Source: Rhodothermales bacterium
GTDB taxonomy: Bacteria > Bacteroidota > Rhodothermia > Rhodothermales > VXPQ01
Assembly: GCA_951812345.1 (NCBI GenBank)
Contig: OX638295.1
Coordinates: forward strand, 745,987-809,986
Length of the DNA stretch: 64,000 nucleotides
Direction of reading: 5' to 3'
Shown: piece after piece, positions 28,434 through 38,460 of the stretch
Layout of the letters: every line of letters begins with the position of its first letter
How positions within the stretch are numbered: position 1 is the stretch's first letter
Translations under genes and position numbers: made by a program
The notes under the pieces: model-generated
The model's input: the letters and a program-made list of their open reading frames with translations, nothing else
The model's database searches: none
Told to the model about the DNA's origin: nothing

Positions 28434-29234
28434 TCACTGGAAGCGTTCTTTCATCCATTCCTGCCACGCGGGGTCGTCGCGGGCCGCGATGGCGGGCGCG
28501 TCGTCGCCGTACAGGTAGATTCCGACGGAAGCCAGCACCTGATTCTCAAAGGGAAAAACGGTCACGGACCCAATGCCCGGCCCCGGATCGTCGAGCCGCA
28601 AAATCGCATAGGGTAGCGGCCCCTCCGGCGCGCGCTCCCGGATACCCGCAAGCGGCGGCGTGCCATCGGGAGACCGAAAACGCTCCCCCTCGGATATGTC
28701 CGCAATGCCGAGCGCATTGCACGCCGCGCTCCAGGCGTCGTCCAGAGAGCCGGTCGCCGGACTGGTGATCCGGATGATCGACGCGGGCTGCCCGCGAAAA
28801 TGCGTCATGTAGCTTCGCAGGACGGCGAAGCAGCACGGCCAGTTGCTTTCGATTTCATCAAGATCCTTGTCCCACTCGTCGGCGTCCGCAAACACACTGT
28901 GCGCCACACGCACCACACACGTTCCCGAAGGGCGCGCCTCGACCGTCCACTCGCTGGTCATGGGCGGCGCTCCGGGGCGCCAGTCTTTTTCCAGGTTGAC
29001 GAACCGGTGCGGCGGGTCCCAGACGGTCACGGTGGCGACGACATTCATTTCCAGTCCCGGTCCCATGTCCCAGACGATCAGGCCCCCGACCCATTCCTCG
29101 GTCGTGTTCGGAAGGAACCAGGAAGAAACTCCGGGTCCGGTGGCGACAGCCTTCCAGACTTCCTCTACGGTCCCCGGTACCTCGACCTCGACCTGGATCG
29201 ACTGGCGACCGGACTTGTCGTGCTGGATGCTCAT
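28434..29234 (-). CDS. SRPBCC/AHSA1-domain protein, paralogue B
   Basis: 266 residues, colinear with the gene at 27580: the first 40 residues are almost identical (SGRQSIQVEVEVPGTVEEV and following) as is the C-terminal IGIYLYGDDAPAIAARDDP. The middle differs more (for example GLIVWDMGPGLEMNVV against GVIRTLMGPGMESLSS). No signal peptide or membrane segment, so cytoplasmic. Position between permease and binding-protein genes of a sugar transporter is unexpected for this family, which often binds small hydrophobic ligands or acts with ArsR regulators. Confidence 0.82.
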   Translation of the reverse strand: MSIQHDKSGRQSIQVEVEVPGTVEEVWKAVATGPGVSSWFLPNTTEEWVGGLIVWDMGPGLEMNVVATVTVWDPPHRFVNLEKDWRPGAPPMTSEWTVEARPSGTCVVRVAHSVFADADEWDKDLDEIESNWPCCFAVLRSYMTHFRGQPASIIRITSPATGSLDDAWSAACNALGIADISEGERFRSPDGTPPLAGIRERAPEGPLPYAILRLDDPGPGIGSVTVFPFENQVLASVGIYLYGDDAPAIAARDDPAWQEWMKERFQ

Positions 29235-29364
29235 GACGCCTTCCGGATATCTTTTCCCGATGTCGATTGAAGCGGATGTTTATCCATTTTCCCGAAACGC
29301 TTCTCCATAGCGCCATGCTCCGCAAAATATACCGCATTTCAGGATGTTTGGCGTGTATACTTTG

Positions 29365-30420
29365 CTACGCCTGCATCCGCACGAGGGATTTTTGCTGCAT
29401 GCGCTGCTGCCACTGGTCCACGACAACGGCCAGCACGATCACGGCGCCTTTTATGACGATTTGCCAGAACTCCGAGACCCCGAGTAGCACCATCCCGTTC
29501 ACCAGCACCCCGATCACAAAGGCTCCGATAATGGTTCCGCCGATCGTGCCGCGTCCGCCCATCAGGGAGGCGCCCCCAAGGACCACTACGGCAATGGCGT
29601 TGAGTTCGAAGGTTTCCCCGGTCGCCGGATGGGCGGCGACCAGTTGCGAGGCGATGATCAGGCCGACCATGGCCGCGCAAAGCCCGGAGATCATGTAGGT
29701 GACCAGTTTCACCCTGTTTACGCGCACCCCGGAGAGTTCCGCCGCTTTTTCGTTCCCGCCTATGGCGTAGACCTGCCGTCCGAACGGAGTTTTGCGTGCC
29801 ACGAACGCTGCCGCAACGGCAAAGAGCGCCATCACCCAGATAGGGTAGGGCAGAGCCAGAAAGGTATCCGCTCCCAGCGCCGGGAAACCCGTATTGCCCA
29901 GATCATCCTGCCCGACCAGGTTGGCGAACGTTGCGCCGTCCGAGATCAGGAGCGCTGCCCCCCTTGCTATATACAGGGTGCCGAGCGTGGCGATGAACGG
30001 GGCCACGCCCAGCCGGGTGACGAGCCACCCGTTCAGGGCGCCGACCGCTATGCCTGCCACCAGTGTCAGCAGCATAACGATCGGCACGGCGAAGAAAATG
30101 GATACCCCGAACGGGGGCAGGATCAACCCTTCGGTGAGCAGCCAGCCGGCCACCATCCCGCACAGCCCCACCACGGACCCCACCGACAGGTCGATACCGC
30201 CGCTCAGGATCACGAAGGTCATGCCGATGCCCAGGATGGCGTTGATGGCGACCTGCTTGGTGAGGATGACGAGATTGCCCGTCGTCAGGAAGGCGGGCGT
30301 CAGCAGCGAAAATGCGATGAACAGGACAATCAGGGCAAGGTATGCCCGCGATTGCAGGAGCCACATCCGGAGCGGAAGGCGCCGGGATGTGGCCGGGACA
30401 GGTTGTGTATGATCTCCCAT
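29365..30420 (-). CDS. Sugar ABC transporter permease (RbsC-like)
   Basis: 351 residues, about 8-10 membrane helices. Signature stretches of the ribose-type permease: AINAILGIGMTFVILSGGID followed by LSVGSVVGLCGMVAG, LNGWLVTRLGVAPFIATLGT, GRQVYAIGGNEKAAELSGV, and VLGGASLMGGRGTIGGTIIG. It forms the inner-membrane channel for the ATPase encoded 9 bases upstream. The N-terminal 25 residues are polar and cytosolic. Confidence 0.93.
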   Translation of the reverse strand: MGDHTQPVPATSRRLPLRMWLLQSRAYLALIVLFIAFSLLTPAFLTTGNLVILTKQVAINAILGIGMTFVILSGGIDLSVGSVVGLCGMVAGWLLTEGLILPPFGVSIFFAVPIVMLLTLVAGIAVGALNGWLVTRLGVAPFIATLGTLYIARGAALLISDGATFANLVGQDDLGNTGFPALGADTFLALPYPIWVMALFAVAAAFVARKTPFGRQVYAIGGNEKAAELSGVRVNRVKLVTYMISGLCAAMVGLIIASQLVAAHPATGETFELNAIAVVVLGGASLMGGRGTIGGTIIGAFVIGVLVNGMVLLGVSEFWQIVIKGAVIVLAVVVDQWQQRMQQKSLVRMQA

Positions 30421-30429
30421 GATGTTGGG

Positions 30430-32049
30430 TTATGCCACCTGTTCGTTGGGGTGTTCTGTGGATGGGGCAATTACCGAGGCGTCCGCAAGATGTTGTTCGG
30501 TGATGTCTTCGCCTTCGAGGGCGGCCGTGAGGCGGCCCCGCGCCATGACAAGCGCCCGGTCTGCAAGGGCTATGACCTCCTTCAGTTCCGAGGAAACGAA
30601 CAGGATGCCCATCCCCTGCGCCGCCAGATCGTCCACAATATGGAAAATGTCCGACTTGGCTGCGACATCGATGCCCCGGGTCGGTTCGTCCATCATGAGC
30701 ACTCTGGGCTGCGTGAGAAGGCTTTTGGCCACCACCGCTTTCTGCTGGTTTCCGCCGCTCAGCGTAGCGATCGATTGCCGGGCGCTGGACACCCTGATCC
30801 CGAGGGTTTCGATCATGCGCCAGACTTCGCGATTTTCCCGGCGTCCGGATAGAGCGGGTCCTCTGGTGAAGCGCGAAAGGGCAGCGAGGCTAATATTTTT
30901 CGCCACGGACATATTCCGGAGCACTCCAAGCCGCTGCCGGTCCTCGGGAATGAGCGCCAGACCCGCTTGCAGGCGTTCGTCGATGCGCAATCCAGCGAGG
31001 GAGCGATCACCGAGAAAAACGCTGCCCCGTGCATCGGGGTGCATTCCAAGGAGACATTCCAGCAGTTCGGTGCGTCCCGCTCCCATCAGCCCGTAGATGC
31101 CGACCGCCTCCCCTGCCCGGACCGTGAACGACACGTTTTTGATAAGATATCCTCCGCCATGCGGGCGCGGCAACGACAGGTTTTCGACGCGCAGCACGGG
31201 TTCTCCGATCGTTCGCGCCTCCTTGCGGAAGAGCGCTCCTTCACTGCGCCCGGACATGTTTTCGACGATCCAGGCCAGGGAAACGTCCTGGGCAGGCGCT
31301 TCGGCAACGAGCCGTCCGTCGCGGAGCACCGTGAACCGGTCGCCGATCCGCAAGCACTCGTCCAGTTTGTGCGAAATGTATACGATGGCGACGCCCTGTG
31401 CGGTGAGTTCCCCGACGATGCGAAGCAGGATTTCCGTTTCGGCGCGGCTCAGGGCCGAAGTCGGTTCGTCCATGATGAGAATGGATACATCCTCGGCCAG
31501 CGCCCGGGCAATCTCGACGAGTTGCTGCTGCCCGATGCGCAGGTCTTCCACCAGCGTGTCCGGCGAGATGTCTTGTTCCAGCCGCGCCATCAGTGTCCGG
31601 GCGACCTCTTTTTGTTTTCCATGCTGCACCGTGCCCACCCCCGAAACGAGTTCGCGGCCCGTGAACAGGTTTTCGCTCACGGACAGATTGGGAAACAAGG
31701 TGAGTTCCTGATGAATGACGCCGATGCCCAGCGCCCGCCCTTCCCGCGGCGATGCCGGAGCAATGGATTGGTCCCGGAGCAGGAGTTGTCCGCTTGTGGG
31801 GGATTCTATCCCGGCCAGGATGCGCGTCAGCGTCGATTTGCCAGCCCCGTTTTCTCCGATGAGCACATTGACGCAGCCGGGGTATACATTGAAATCCACG
31901 CCGTCCAGCGCCGTCGTTCCCGGATACCGCTTCACGATCCCTTCGGTGCGCAGCACAGGTTCCGTCTTGTCCGAGCCGTTGGAGGAACCAGTCCGGCGAG
32001 GGAGAGCCGTTCCGTTTTTGTCGTTCGCTATGTTTTCGGCATGTGTCAT
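30430..32049 (-). CDS. Sugar ABC transporter ATPase, double domain (RbsA/MglA-like)
   Basis: 539 residues with two ABC domains. First: Walker A IGENGAGKSTLTRIL, signature region LRIGQQQLVEIARAL, Walker B ILIMDEPTSAL. Second: a degenerate Walker A GLMGAGRTELLE, signature ATLSGGNQQKAVVAKSL, Walker B LMMDEPTRGIDV. This asymmetry is normal for the family. It powers import with the permease downstream. A 25-residue N-terminal extension precedes the first domain. Its start overlaps the stop of the DUF2291 gene (ATGA at 32046-32049). Confidence 0.95.
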   Translation of the reverse strand: MTHAENIANDKNGTALPRRTGSSNGSDKTEPVLRTEGIVKRYPGTTALDGVDFNVYPGCVNVLIGENGAGKSTLTRILAGIESPTSGQLLLRDQSIAPASPREGRALGIGVIHQELTLFPNLSVSENLFTGRELVSGVGTVQHGKQKEVARTLMARLEQDISPDTLVEDLRIGQQQLVEIARALAEDVSILIMDEPTSALSRAETEILLRIVGELTAQGVAIVYISHKLDECLRIGDRFTVLRDGRLVAEAPAQDVSLAWIVENMSGRSEGALFRKEARTIGEPVLRVENLSLPRPHGGGYLIKNVSFTVRAGEAVGIYGLMGAGRTELLECLLGMHPDARGSVFLGDRSLAGLRIDERLQAGLALIPEDRQRLGVLRNMSVAKNISLAALSRFTRGPALSGRRENREVWRMIETLGIRVSSARQSIATLSGGNQQKAVVAKSLLTQPRVLMMDEPTRGIDVAAKSDIFHIVDDLAAQGMGILFVSSELKEVIALADRALVMARGRLTAALEGEDITEQHLADASVIAPSTEHPNEQVA

Positions 32050-32702
32050 TCGCTGTCCCGGATGACGATCCGGACCGGCGTAATCGCCGGCAGGTCTGTC
32101 CCTTGCAATGCGAAGGCCCCGTGGAAGTCGATGTCGCGCCCCGGCAGCGATGCCGGATTCAGCTCGCCCAGTACCGTTTCGAGCAAGCGGGCATGCATGG
32201 CGTGGGAGGCGTTCGCGTGCTCCATCTGGTTTACGAATCGGTCGAAGGTCATGAACGGCAATGCATCCCGCAGCGCCGTGCCGCGCAGCACGGGGCCAAT
32301 CTGCAGACGTACGTTGGCCATGTCGTCGAGGGGCGGCACATCCAGTAGCAGAAAACCTGCGCGCGAGGTGGTATCTGCTGCAAGAACGCGTCCTGTTCCC
32401 TGCACAATAAAATTATACGGCCGATCTCCTTCCCGGCGCCCGTATTGCGTCGAGGCCGCCGCTTCGTCCGTTTCCAGAGCCTCCAGCAGCATGGTCAGGT
32501 CCGCTGCCTCGTTTTCGACGGTCGGGAGGATGCGCGTTTCCCAGTTTTCTTCCACGAACGTCTCTGCGTCGAAGGCGGGTTGGGCTTCTTCGATAATAGC
32601 CTTGCCCGTGGCCGGGTCCAGCGGGCGGATTTTACACCCGGCGGTTGCAAGGGCCGCTGTGATGAGGATGCTCGCAAGAGACAAGAGGAACGTGTTGCGC
32701 AT
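32046..32702 (-). CDS. DUF2291-family periplasmic lipoprotein
   Basis: 218 residues from the ATG at 32702, which gives a lipoprotein signal ending at LATAGC; an in-frame ATG at 32753 lies in the kinase gene. The rest resembles DUF2291: KIRPLDPATGKAIIEEAQPAFDAETFVEENW split as PLDPATGK and FDAETFVEENWETRILP, then YGRREGDRPYNFIVQGTGRV. Members are often encoded beside RbsABC-type transporters, as here, but their role is not established. Predicted to sit in the periplasm. Coupled to the ATPase gene by overlap. Confidence 0.82.
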   Translation of the reverse strand: MRNTFLLSLASILITAALATAGCKIRPLDPATGKAIIEEAQPAFDAETFVEENWETRILPTVENEAADLTMLLEALETDEAAASTQYGRREGDRPYNFIVQGTGRVLAADTTSRAGFLLLDVPPLDDMANVRLQIGPVLRGTALRDALPFMTFDRFVNQMEHANASHAMHARLLETVLGELNPASLPGRDIDFHGAFALQGTDLPAITPVRIVIRDSE

Positions 32703-32749
32703 GGTTGAGCGAGCTGGTGATCGGACCTGCTCCGCTGTTCCGATCGGTT

Positions 32750-34270
32750 TCATGGATTGGGCGGGGACTCGCCGGGTTCGTGCAAGGCGCGCGCCACAGC
32801 GTGCCGCCAGCCTTCGCAGATTCGTTGGCGTTCCTTGTTCGGGCGCCGGGGTTCGAACCGGTCCAGCGAGCGCGGCAGGGCGGCCAGCGCATCAAGCGAA
32901 TCCCGGTATCCGAGCGTCAGACCGGCCATATAGGCCGCTCCGAGTGCGGAAAGGTCTTCGGCCCGGTTACGGAGCACCGGAGTTCCCAGTACATCCGCCT
33001 GAAACTGCATGAGCGTATCGTTGCGACTGGCGCCCCCATCCGCCAGGAGGACATGCAGCGCGGCGTTGTGCGTTGCGCCACTCGCCGTCTTTGCCATTGC
33101 CTCGAACACATCGCGCACCTGAAAAGCGATGGATTCCACGACAGCGCGGGCCAGATGAGCGGCGGTCGTGCCCCGCGTAATCCCGGTCACGAGGCCGCGC
33201 GCGTTTTCGTTCCAGTGCGGAGCGCCCAGTCCCACGAAGGCGGGGACAACATACAGCCCTTCGGTGCAGTCCGTTTCTTCGGCAAGCGCGGCGACCTGCG
33301 AAGGATCGTCCAGACCCAGCAGGTCGGCAATCCATTGCAGGGCCGATCCCGTCACCGAAATATTGCCTTCCAGTGCATAGGTGGTCTGGTTTCCCAGCTT
33401 CCAGGCCACCGTGGTGGCGAGGCCGTGTTCGGAAAAAGCGAGGCCGGACAGCGGGGTCATGAGCGAGCTGCCCGTGCCGTAGGTGGCCTTCACCGCACCG
33501 GGTCGGAACCCGGCCTGCCCGAAGAGGGCGGCATGGGAGTCTCCCATCATTGCAGCGACAGGAATACCTCCGGGCAGGACGCCGTGTGGGACCGTTTCCC
33601 CGAACAGGGCGCCGGACGGCATGATTTCCGGGAGCATGGTTTCCGGGATGCCAAACGTTTCCGTCAGGTCATGATCCCAGGCGCCCGTGTGCAGGTTGAA
33701 GAGTTGCGTACGCGAGGCATTGCTCGCATCGCACCGGTGTGCTTTGCCGCCCGTCAGATTCCAGAGCACCCAGCTGTCGATCGTTCCGGCGAGGAGTTCG
33801 CCGCCTTCTGCCCGGCGCCGGCCTTCGGGCGCCTGATCCAGCAACCACCGGATCTTCGACGCGGAGAACAGCGGGTCGACAGGCAGGCCGGTACGTTCCA
33901 GGAGCATGGGTTCCTGTCCTTCGCGGCGCAGCGTGTTGCAGAAAGGGCCGGTGCGGCGGCATTGCCAAACGATGACCGGCCCGGCGGGACGGCCCGTATC
34001 CCGTTCCCACACCACCACGGATTCCCGCTGGTTCGTTACGGCCAGACCCTGGGGAGTCGGGTTTCCGGCCTCCGCGAGACACATTTCCACGGCTGCCAGC
34101 ACGCTTTTCCACAGCAACATAGGGTCCTGCTCCACCCAGCCCGGCTGCGGAAACGATACGGGCACGGGGCGGGCGGCTTTGTGCCGGATCGTTCCGTCGG
34201 AAGCATCGACCAGCACGGCTTTCGTGTGCGTGGTGCCCTGGTCTATGGCAAGAATCAGGGGGCTGTGCAT
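32750..34270 (-). CDS. FGGY-family carbohydrate kinase, glycerol-kinase-like
   Basis: 506 residues. Start chosen at 34270 (MHSPLILAIDQGTTHTKAV), where the ATG overlaps the stop of the transketolase gene. Features: N-terminal phosphate loop DQGTTHTKA, NQRESVVVWERDTGRP and VIVWQCRRT as in glycerol kinases, GTIDSWVLWNLTGG, GDSHAALFGQAGF with the catalytic Asp, and GTGSSLMTP. Family members phosphorylate sugars or polyols. Sitting between a sugar importer and a transketolase, it more likely phosphorylates a ketopentose or polyol than glycerol, but sequence alone does not decide. Ends 48 bases before the DUF2291 start. Confidence 0.9.
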   Translation of the reverse strand: MHSPLILAIDQGTTHTKAVLVDASDGTIRHKAARPVPVSFPQPGWVEQDPMLLWKSVLAAVEMCLAEAGNPTPQGLAVTNQRESVVVWERDTGRPAGPVIVWQCRRTGPFCNTLRREGQEPMLLERTGLPVDPLFSASKIRWLLDQAPEGRRRAEGGELLAGTIDSWVLWNLTGGKAHRCDASNASRTQLFNLHTGAWDHDLTETFGIPETMLPEIMPSGALFGETVPHGVLPGGIPVAAMMGDSHAALFGQAGFRPGAVKATYGTGSSLMTPLSGLAFSEHGLATTVAWKLGNQTTYALEGNISVTGSALQWIADLLGLDDPSQVAALAEETDCTEGLYVVPAFVGLGAPHWNENARGLVTGITRGTTAAHLARAVVESIAFQVRDVFEAMAKTASGATHNAALHVLLADGGASRNDTLMQFQADVLGTPVLRNRAEDLSALGAAYMAGLTLGYRDSLDALAALPRSLDRFEPRRPNKERQRICEGWRHAVARALHEPGESPPNP

Positions 34271-35211
34271 CAGCGGACCGGCTTCTTGAGTTCCAGCGCA
34301 GCGTCCCGGATGCCTTCGGGGGTAAGACCGAAATGCTCCAGCAGCCATTTCGTGTCGCCGGTGGGCGCGAAGACGCCGGGTACGCCAAGGATGCGCATCG
34401 GGACAGGCAGGTGCTGCACCACAACCTCCGCCACAGCGCTGCCCAGTCCGCCGAACGTGGTGTGTTCTTCCGCGGTCACGATGGCCCCGGTTTCACGGGC
34501 GGCGGCAAGCACCGCTTCCCGGTCGATGGGGCGTACGGTCGCCATGTTCAGCACCCGGGACTCTATACCCTGTGCTGCCAGCAGGTCGGCCGCTTCCAGG
34601 ACCCGGGCCGTCATGACGCCATTCGCAATGAGCGTCACGTCGCCGCCGGGGCGCAGCAGGCTTGCCTTGCCGAAGGCGAATGCGTAGTCGGCGTCGTGCA
34701 GGGCGGGCACGCCCATGCGGCTCAACCGCAGGAAGACCGGCCCTGCAACCTGCGCCGCCGCCCGGACGGCCTGTGCGGTTTCGAGGGGATCGGCAGGCGC
34801 CGTCACCGTGATGTTCGCAATGGCCCGCACCCAGGCGAAATCCTCGATGGAATGGTGTGTTGCTCCGAGCGCGCCGTACGCCAGCCCGCTACTCACGCCC
34901 ACCAGTTTCACGTTCGCGTTCGAATACGCCACGTCCGCCTTGATTTGCTCCAGCGCCCGCCCGGTCATAAAACAGGAGGCCGAGCAGACGAACGGTATTT
35001 TCCCGGCATTCGCCAGCCCGGCTCCCACACCTACGAGATTCTGTTCTGCAATCCCCACGTTGATCAGCCGGTCGGGGAAACGTTCACGGAACGCCCCGGT
35101 TTTGCTCGACCCCACCGAGTCGTTGTTCACCACAACGATGCGCTCATCGGTTTCGCCCAGCGCAACGAGGGTTTCGGAAAAGGCGTCGCGGCAATCGTAC
35201 AGCATGGTCAT
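34270..35211 (-). CDS. Transketolase, C-terminal (pyrimidine-binding plus C) subunit
   Basis: 313 residues, half of a transketolase encoded separately. Visible: DERIVVVNNDSVGSSKTGAF, FPDRLINVGIAEQNLVGVGA with the Glu that activates thiamine diphosphate, YGALGATHHSIEDFAWVRAI, and the C domain (VTLIANGVMTARVLEAADLL, EEHTTFGGLGSAVAEVV). It needs the N-terminal subunit encoded just upstream. ATG at 35211 overlaps the stop of that gene in ATGA; a Met two codons later (35205) is also possible. Moves two-carbon units between sugar phosphates. Confidence 0.92.
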   Translation of the reverse strand: MTMLYDCRDAFSETLVALGETDERIVVVNNDSVGSSKTGAFRERFPDRLINVGIAEQNLVGVGAGLANAGKIPFVCSASCFMTGRALEQIKADVAYSNANVKLVGVSSGLAYGALGATHHSIEDFAWVRAIANITVTAPADPLETAQAVRAAAQVAGPVFLRLSRMGVPALHDADYAFAFGKASLLRPGGDVTLIANGVMTARVLEAADLLAAQGIESRVLNMATVRPIDREAVLAAARETGAIVTAEEHTTFGGLGSAVAEVVVQHLPVPMRILGVPGVFAPTGDTKWLLEHFGLTPEGIRDAALELKKPVR

Positions 35212-36062
35212 GCGTCCCGCAAGGCGGCCTCCAGTTCGGCGATCGCTCGCGCCAGTTCGTCTTGCGAGGGCACTTTGTGGTGCCACTCCACCCGGTCTTC
35301 CATGAACGAGACCCCCCTGCCCTTATGGGTATGGGCGATGATGCACGAAGGCTTGCCTGGTTCGAAGGGCAGGCGGCCGAAGATATGAAGCAATGCCTTG
35401 TAGTCATGCCCGTCCACATGATCCACTGCCCAGCCGAAGGCCCGCCACTTGTCGGCCAGTGGATCCAGCCGATTGGTGTTGGCTGTGGCGTCTCCCTGTT
35501 GCAGCCCGTTCCGGTCGATGATCAGCGTCAGGTTGTCCAGGCTGCGATGCCCGGCGGTCATGGCCGCTTCCCAGTTGCTTCCTTCCTGCAATTCCCCGTC
35601 CCCGGTCAGCACGAATACGCGCCATGCGGCCCGGTCCAGTTTTCCTCCAATGGCGGCTCCCACGGCCACGGGAAGGCCATGTCCCAACGGCCCCGTATTC
35701 GTTTCCACGCCGGGGGCCTTGGTCCGGTCGGGGTGGCCGTTGAGCCGGGAGAGCGGCTGCATGTAGGTGTCGAGTTCCTCCAGAGGAAAGAAGCCCGCAT
35801 ACGCCAGCGCAGTATAGAGGGCCCCCGAGCAATGACCCTTGCTCATGATGAATCGGTCCCGGTTCGGATCCGCCGGGTCGTCCGGGTTCACCGACAGCAC
35901 TTCACCGTAGAGGGTCGTCAGAATATCGGCTGCCGACAGATCGCCGCCGGTATGCCCCATGCCGGCTTCATGGATCATGCGCAGGTTGCGCCGACGCATT
36001 TCGTTGGCCTGACGGCGTAGCCGCTCGATCTTCCGGGCAATGGATGTGTGCGCTTCGGACAT
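35208..36062 (-). CDS. Transketolase, N-terminal (diphosphate-binding) subunit
   Basis: 284 residues. The thiamine diphosphate/Mg motif GDGELQEGSNWEA and the following NLTLIIDRNGLQ are clear, along with GMGHTGGDLSAADILTTLYG, SKGHCSGALYTAL, and TGPLGHGLPVAVGAAIGGKL. Two-gene transketolases occur in secondary sugar routes, distinct from the single-chain housekeeping enzyme. It is coupled to the C-terminal subunit gene by a 4-base overlap. Together they would act after the isomerase (37430) and kinase (32750) in a sugar pathway. Confidence 0.93.
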   Translation of the reverse strand: MSEAHTSIARKIERLRRQANEMRRRNLRMIHEAGMGHTGGDLSAADILTTLYGEVLSVNPDDPADPNRDRFIMSKGHCSGALYTALAYAGFFPLEELDTYMQPLSRLNGHPDRTKAPGVETNTGPLGHGLPVAVGAAIGGKLDRAAWRVFVLTGDGELQEGSNWEAAMTAGHRSLDNLTLIIDRNGLQQGDATANTNRLDPLADKWRAFGWAVDHVDGHDYKALLHIFGRLPFEPGKPSCIIAHTHKGRGVSFMEDRVEWHHKVPSQDELARAIAELEAALRDA

Positions 36063-36082
36063 GGGGCATTGGGCGAAACGGC

Positions 36083-37381
36083 TCAGAATCGCGTGTTGAC
36101 GATGTTGGCGAAGTCGGATCCGAACGTATATGAAAGGGCAATGGACCCGGAGAGTTCGAAGTCCGTCGCCAGTTCGCGTTGCTGCAGCAGGATTTCTTCC
36201 AGGGAGGCATTACCGGCGGGAAGCGCCAGTTGATCCTGGACCATTTCAAAATCCCCCTGTATGCGGAGCGATAACCCCTCCAGCAGTCGTACCGAAACGT
36301 ACCCGAATAATTCGGCGCTGCGCTTGGTCACGTCGTGGAAATAATGAGACCCTTCTATGCCCCCGTAGATATCGCCCCACGGTTGCCGGATCGCCACGGA
36401 AGCTTCCAGTTGCTGTTGCAGGAGCGTTTCTTTGGTTTCGTTGAAGATGGTTTGCTCGAAGTAATCCACGTAGGAGTACCCGAGTCTGTACACGACGGTT
36501 ATGGCGCGGCGCGTGGCCTGTTCGTAGGGGAGCACACTGTACTCGACGCCCGGCGCCACTTCGCCCCAGTGCCGGAGATTTCGGTCGTTGCGGGTTATAT
36601 AGTCTCCGAAGAGGCCCACCGACCAGTGCTGACCGAGGCTCCGGATGGCGTAACTGTCGAAGCCGTGCCGGGAGAGGCTGCTTCTTACGTCAGGCTGATC
36701 CTCCCGTTTGATTTTCACCAGATCGTAGTTGAAGTAGGGGCGCAGGCGTATTTTCCACTGTTCGCTTATATGATCGGCGTAGAAGCCCCAGCGGGCGTCG
36801 AACACTGTCCGATTGGATTCTTTTTCCAGTTCGATGCCTCCTGCGTAGGCCGTGAATATCCAGTGCCTCCATTCGTCGTGCGTTTGCGCACCGGCCCCTT
36901 CCTGATTTTCTCTGGAGTAGTCGAGCGAGAATCCGGAGATGGATTGCACCTGCGCGACGTACGGCACGAGGCCCAGCCGGATTGCCGAGTTGACAGCTTC
37001 GCGGGCCTCGTCGTTCGTTGCATTCTGGCCCACTGTGTGCTCGAACGTGTACTCGACGCTGGCGTAATCGCCGCGCCCCAGAAACGAAAGTTGGTACTGC
37101 CGCCCGTTGCTGCCCGTACGCTGATCGGTGATGAATACGTGCACATCGGCCTGCTCCGGATCGCGCACGTAGTTCACGAAGGTGATTTCGCTGCGGATGT
37201 GGTTAAAATCACAGCGGTCGCAATCCAGATAGACACGCAATGCGTTGCTTGCCGGGAGGGCGGCATGCAGCGTGTCGGACAAGATGTCCTGGGCTGCCAG
37301 CGGGGCAGGGAGGGCAAGACATCCCCAAAGGAGCAGTCGGCAAAGGATGCGGCACGGTATCCGCCGCTGAGAAAAAGGCAT
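36083..37381 (-). CDS. Outer-membrane beta-barrel protein of unknown family
   Basis: 432 residues from ATG 37381, which yields a signal peptide ending at PAPLAAQ; an in-frame ATG at 37417 is less suitable. The N-terminal about 100 residues look like a soluble domain with two Cys (LDCDRCDFNHIRSEITFV) and VHVFITDQRTG. The remainder alternates polar and aromatic/hydrophobic residues in barrel-like strands (ARWGFYADHISEQWKIRLRP, FGYVSVRLLEGLSLRIQGDF) and ends with Phe. I do not recognise the family. It lies in the sugar locus between isomerase and transketolase, 20 bases before the latter, so an outer-membrane channel role is possible. Confidence 0.7.
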   Translation of the reverse strand: MPFSQRRIPCRILCRLLLWGCLALPAPLAAQDILSDTLHAALPASNALRVYLDCDRCDFNHIRSEITFVNYVRDPEQADVHVFITDQRTGSNGRQYQLSFLGRGDYASVEYTFEHTVGQNATNDEAREAVNSAIRLGLVPYVAQVQSISGFSLDYSRENQEGAGAQTHDEWRHWIFTAYAGGIELEKESNRTVFDARWGFYADHISEQWKIRLRPYFNYDLVKIKREDQPDVRSSLSRHGFDSYAIRSLGQHWSVGLFGDYITRNDRNLRHWGEVAPGVEYSVLPYEQATRRAITVVYRLGYSYVDYFEQTIFNETKETLLQQQLEASVAIRQPWGDIYGGIEGSHYFHDVTKRSAELFGYVSVRLLEGLSLRIQGDFEMVQDQLALPAGNASLEEILLQQRELATDFELSGSIALSYTFGSDFANIVNTRF

Positions 37382-37429
37382 GAACGGAATTTCGGTTTTT
37401 TCTTTACTTTCCAGCAAAGTTATTATTTT

Positions 37430-38416
<987 letters not shown>

Positions 38417-38460
38417 GAGGATAATGTGATTACGATGTACTGTCTGTTCGTGTATGCGCG

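Noticed and set aside
32705-34687. 660-codon plus-strand frame antisense to the FGGY kinase and transketolase
   Set aside because: Same reason: opposite conserved enzymes and Arg/Gly-rich without motifs.
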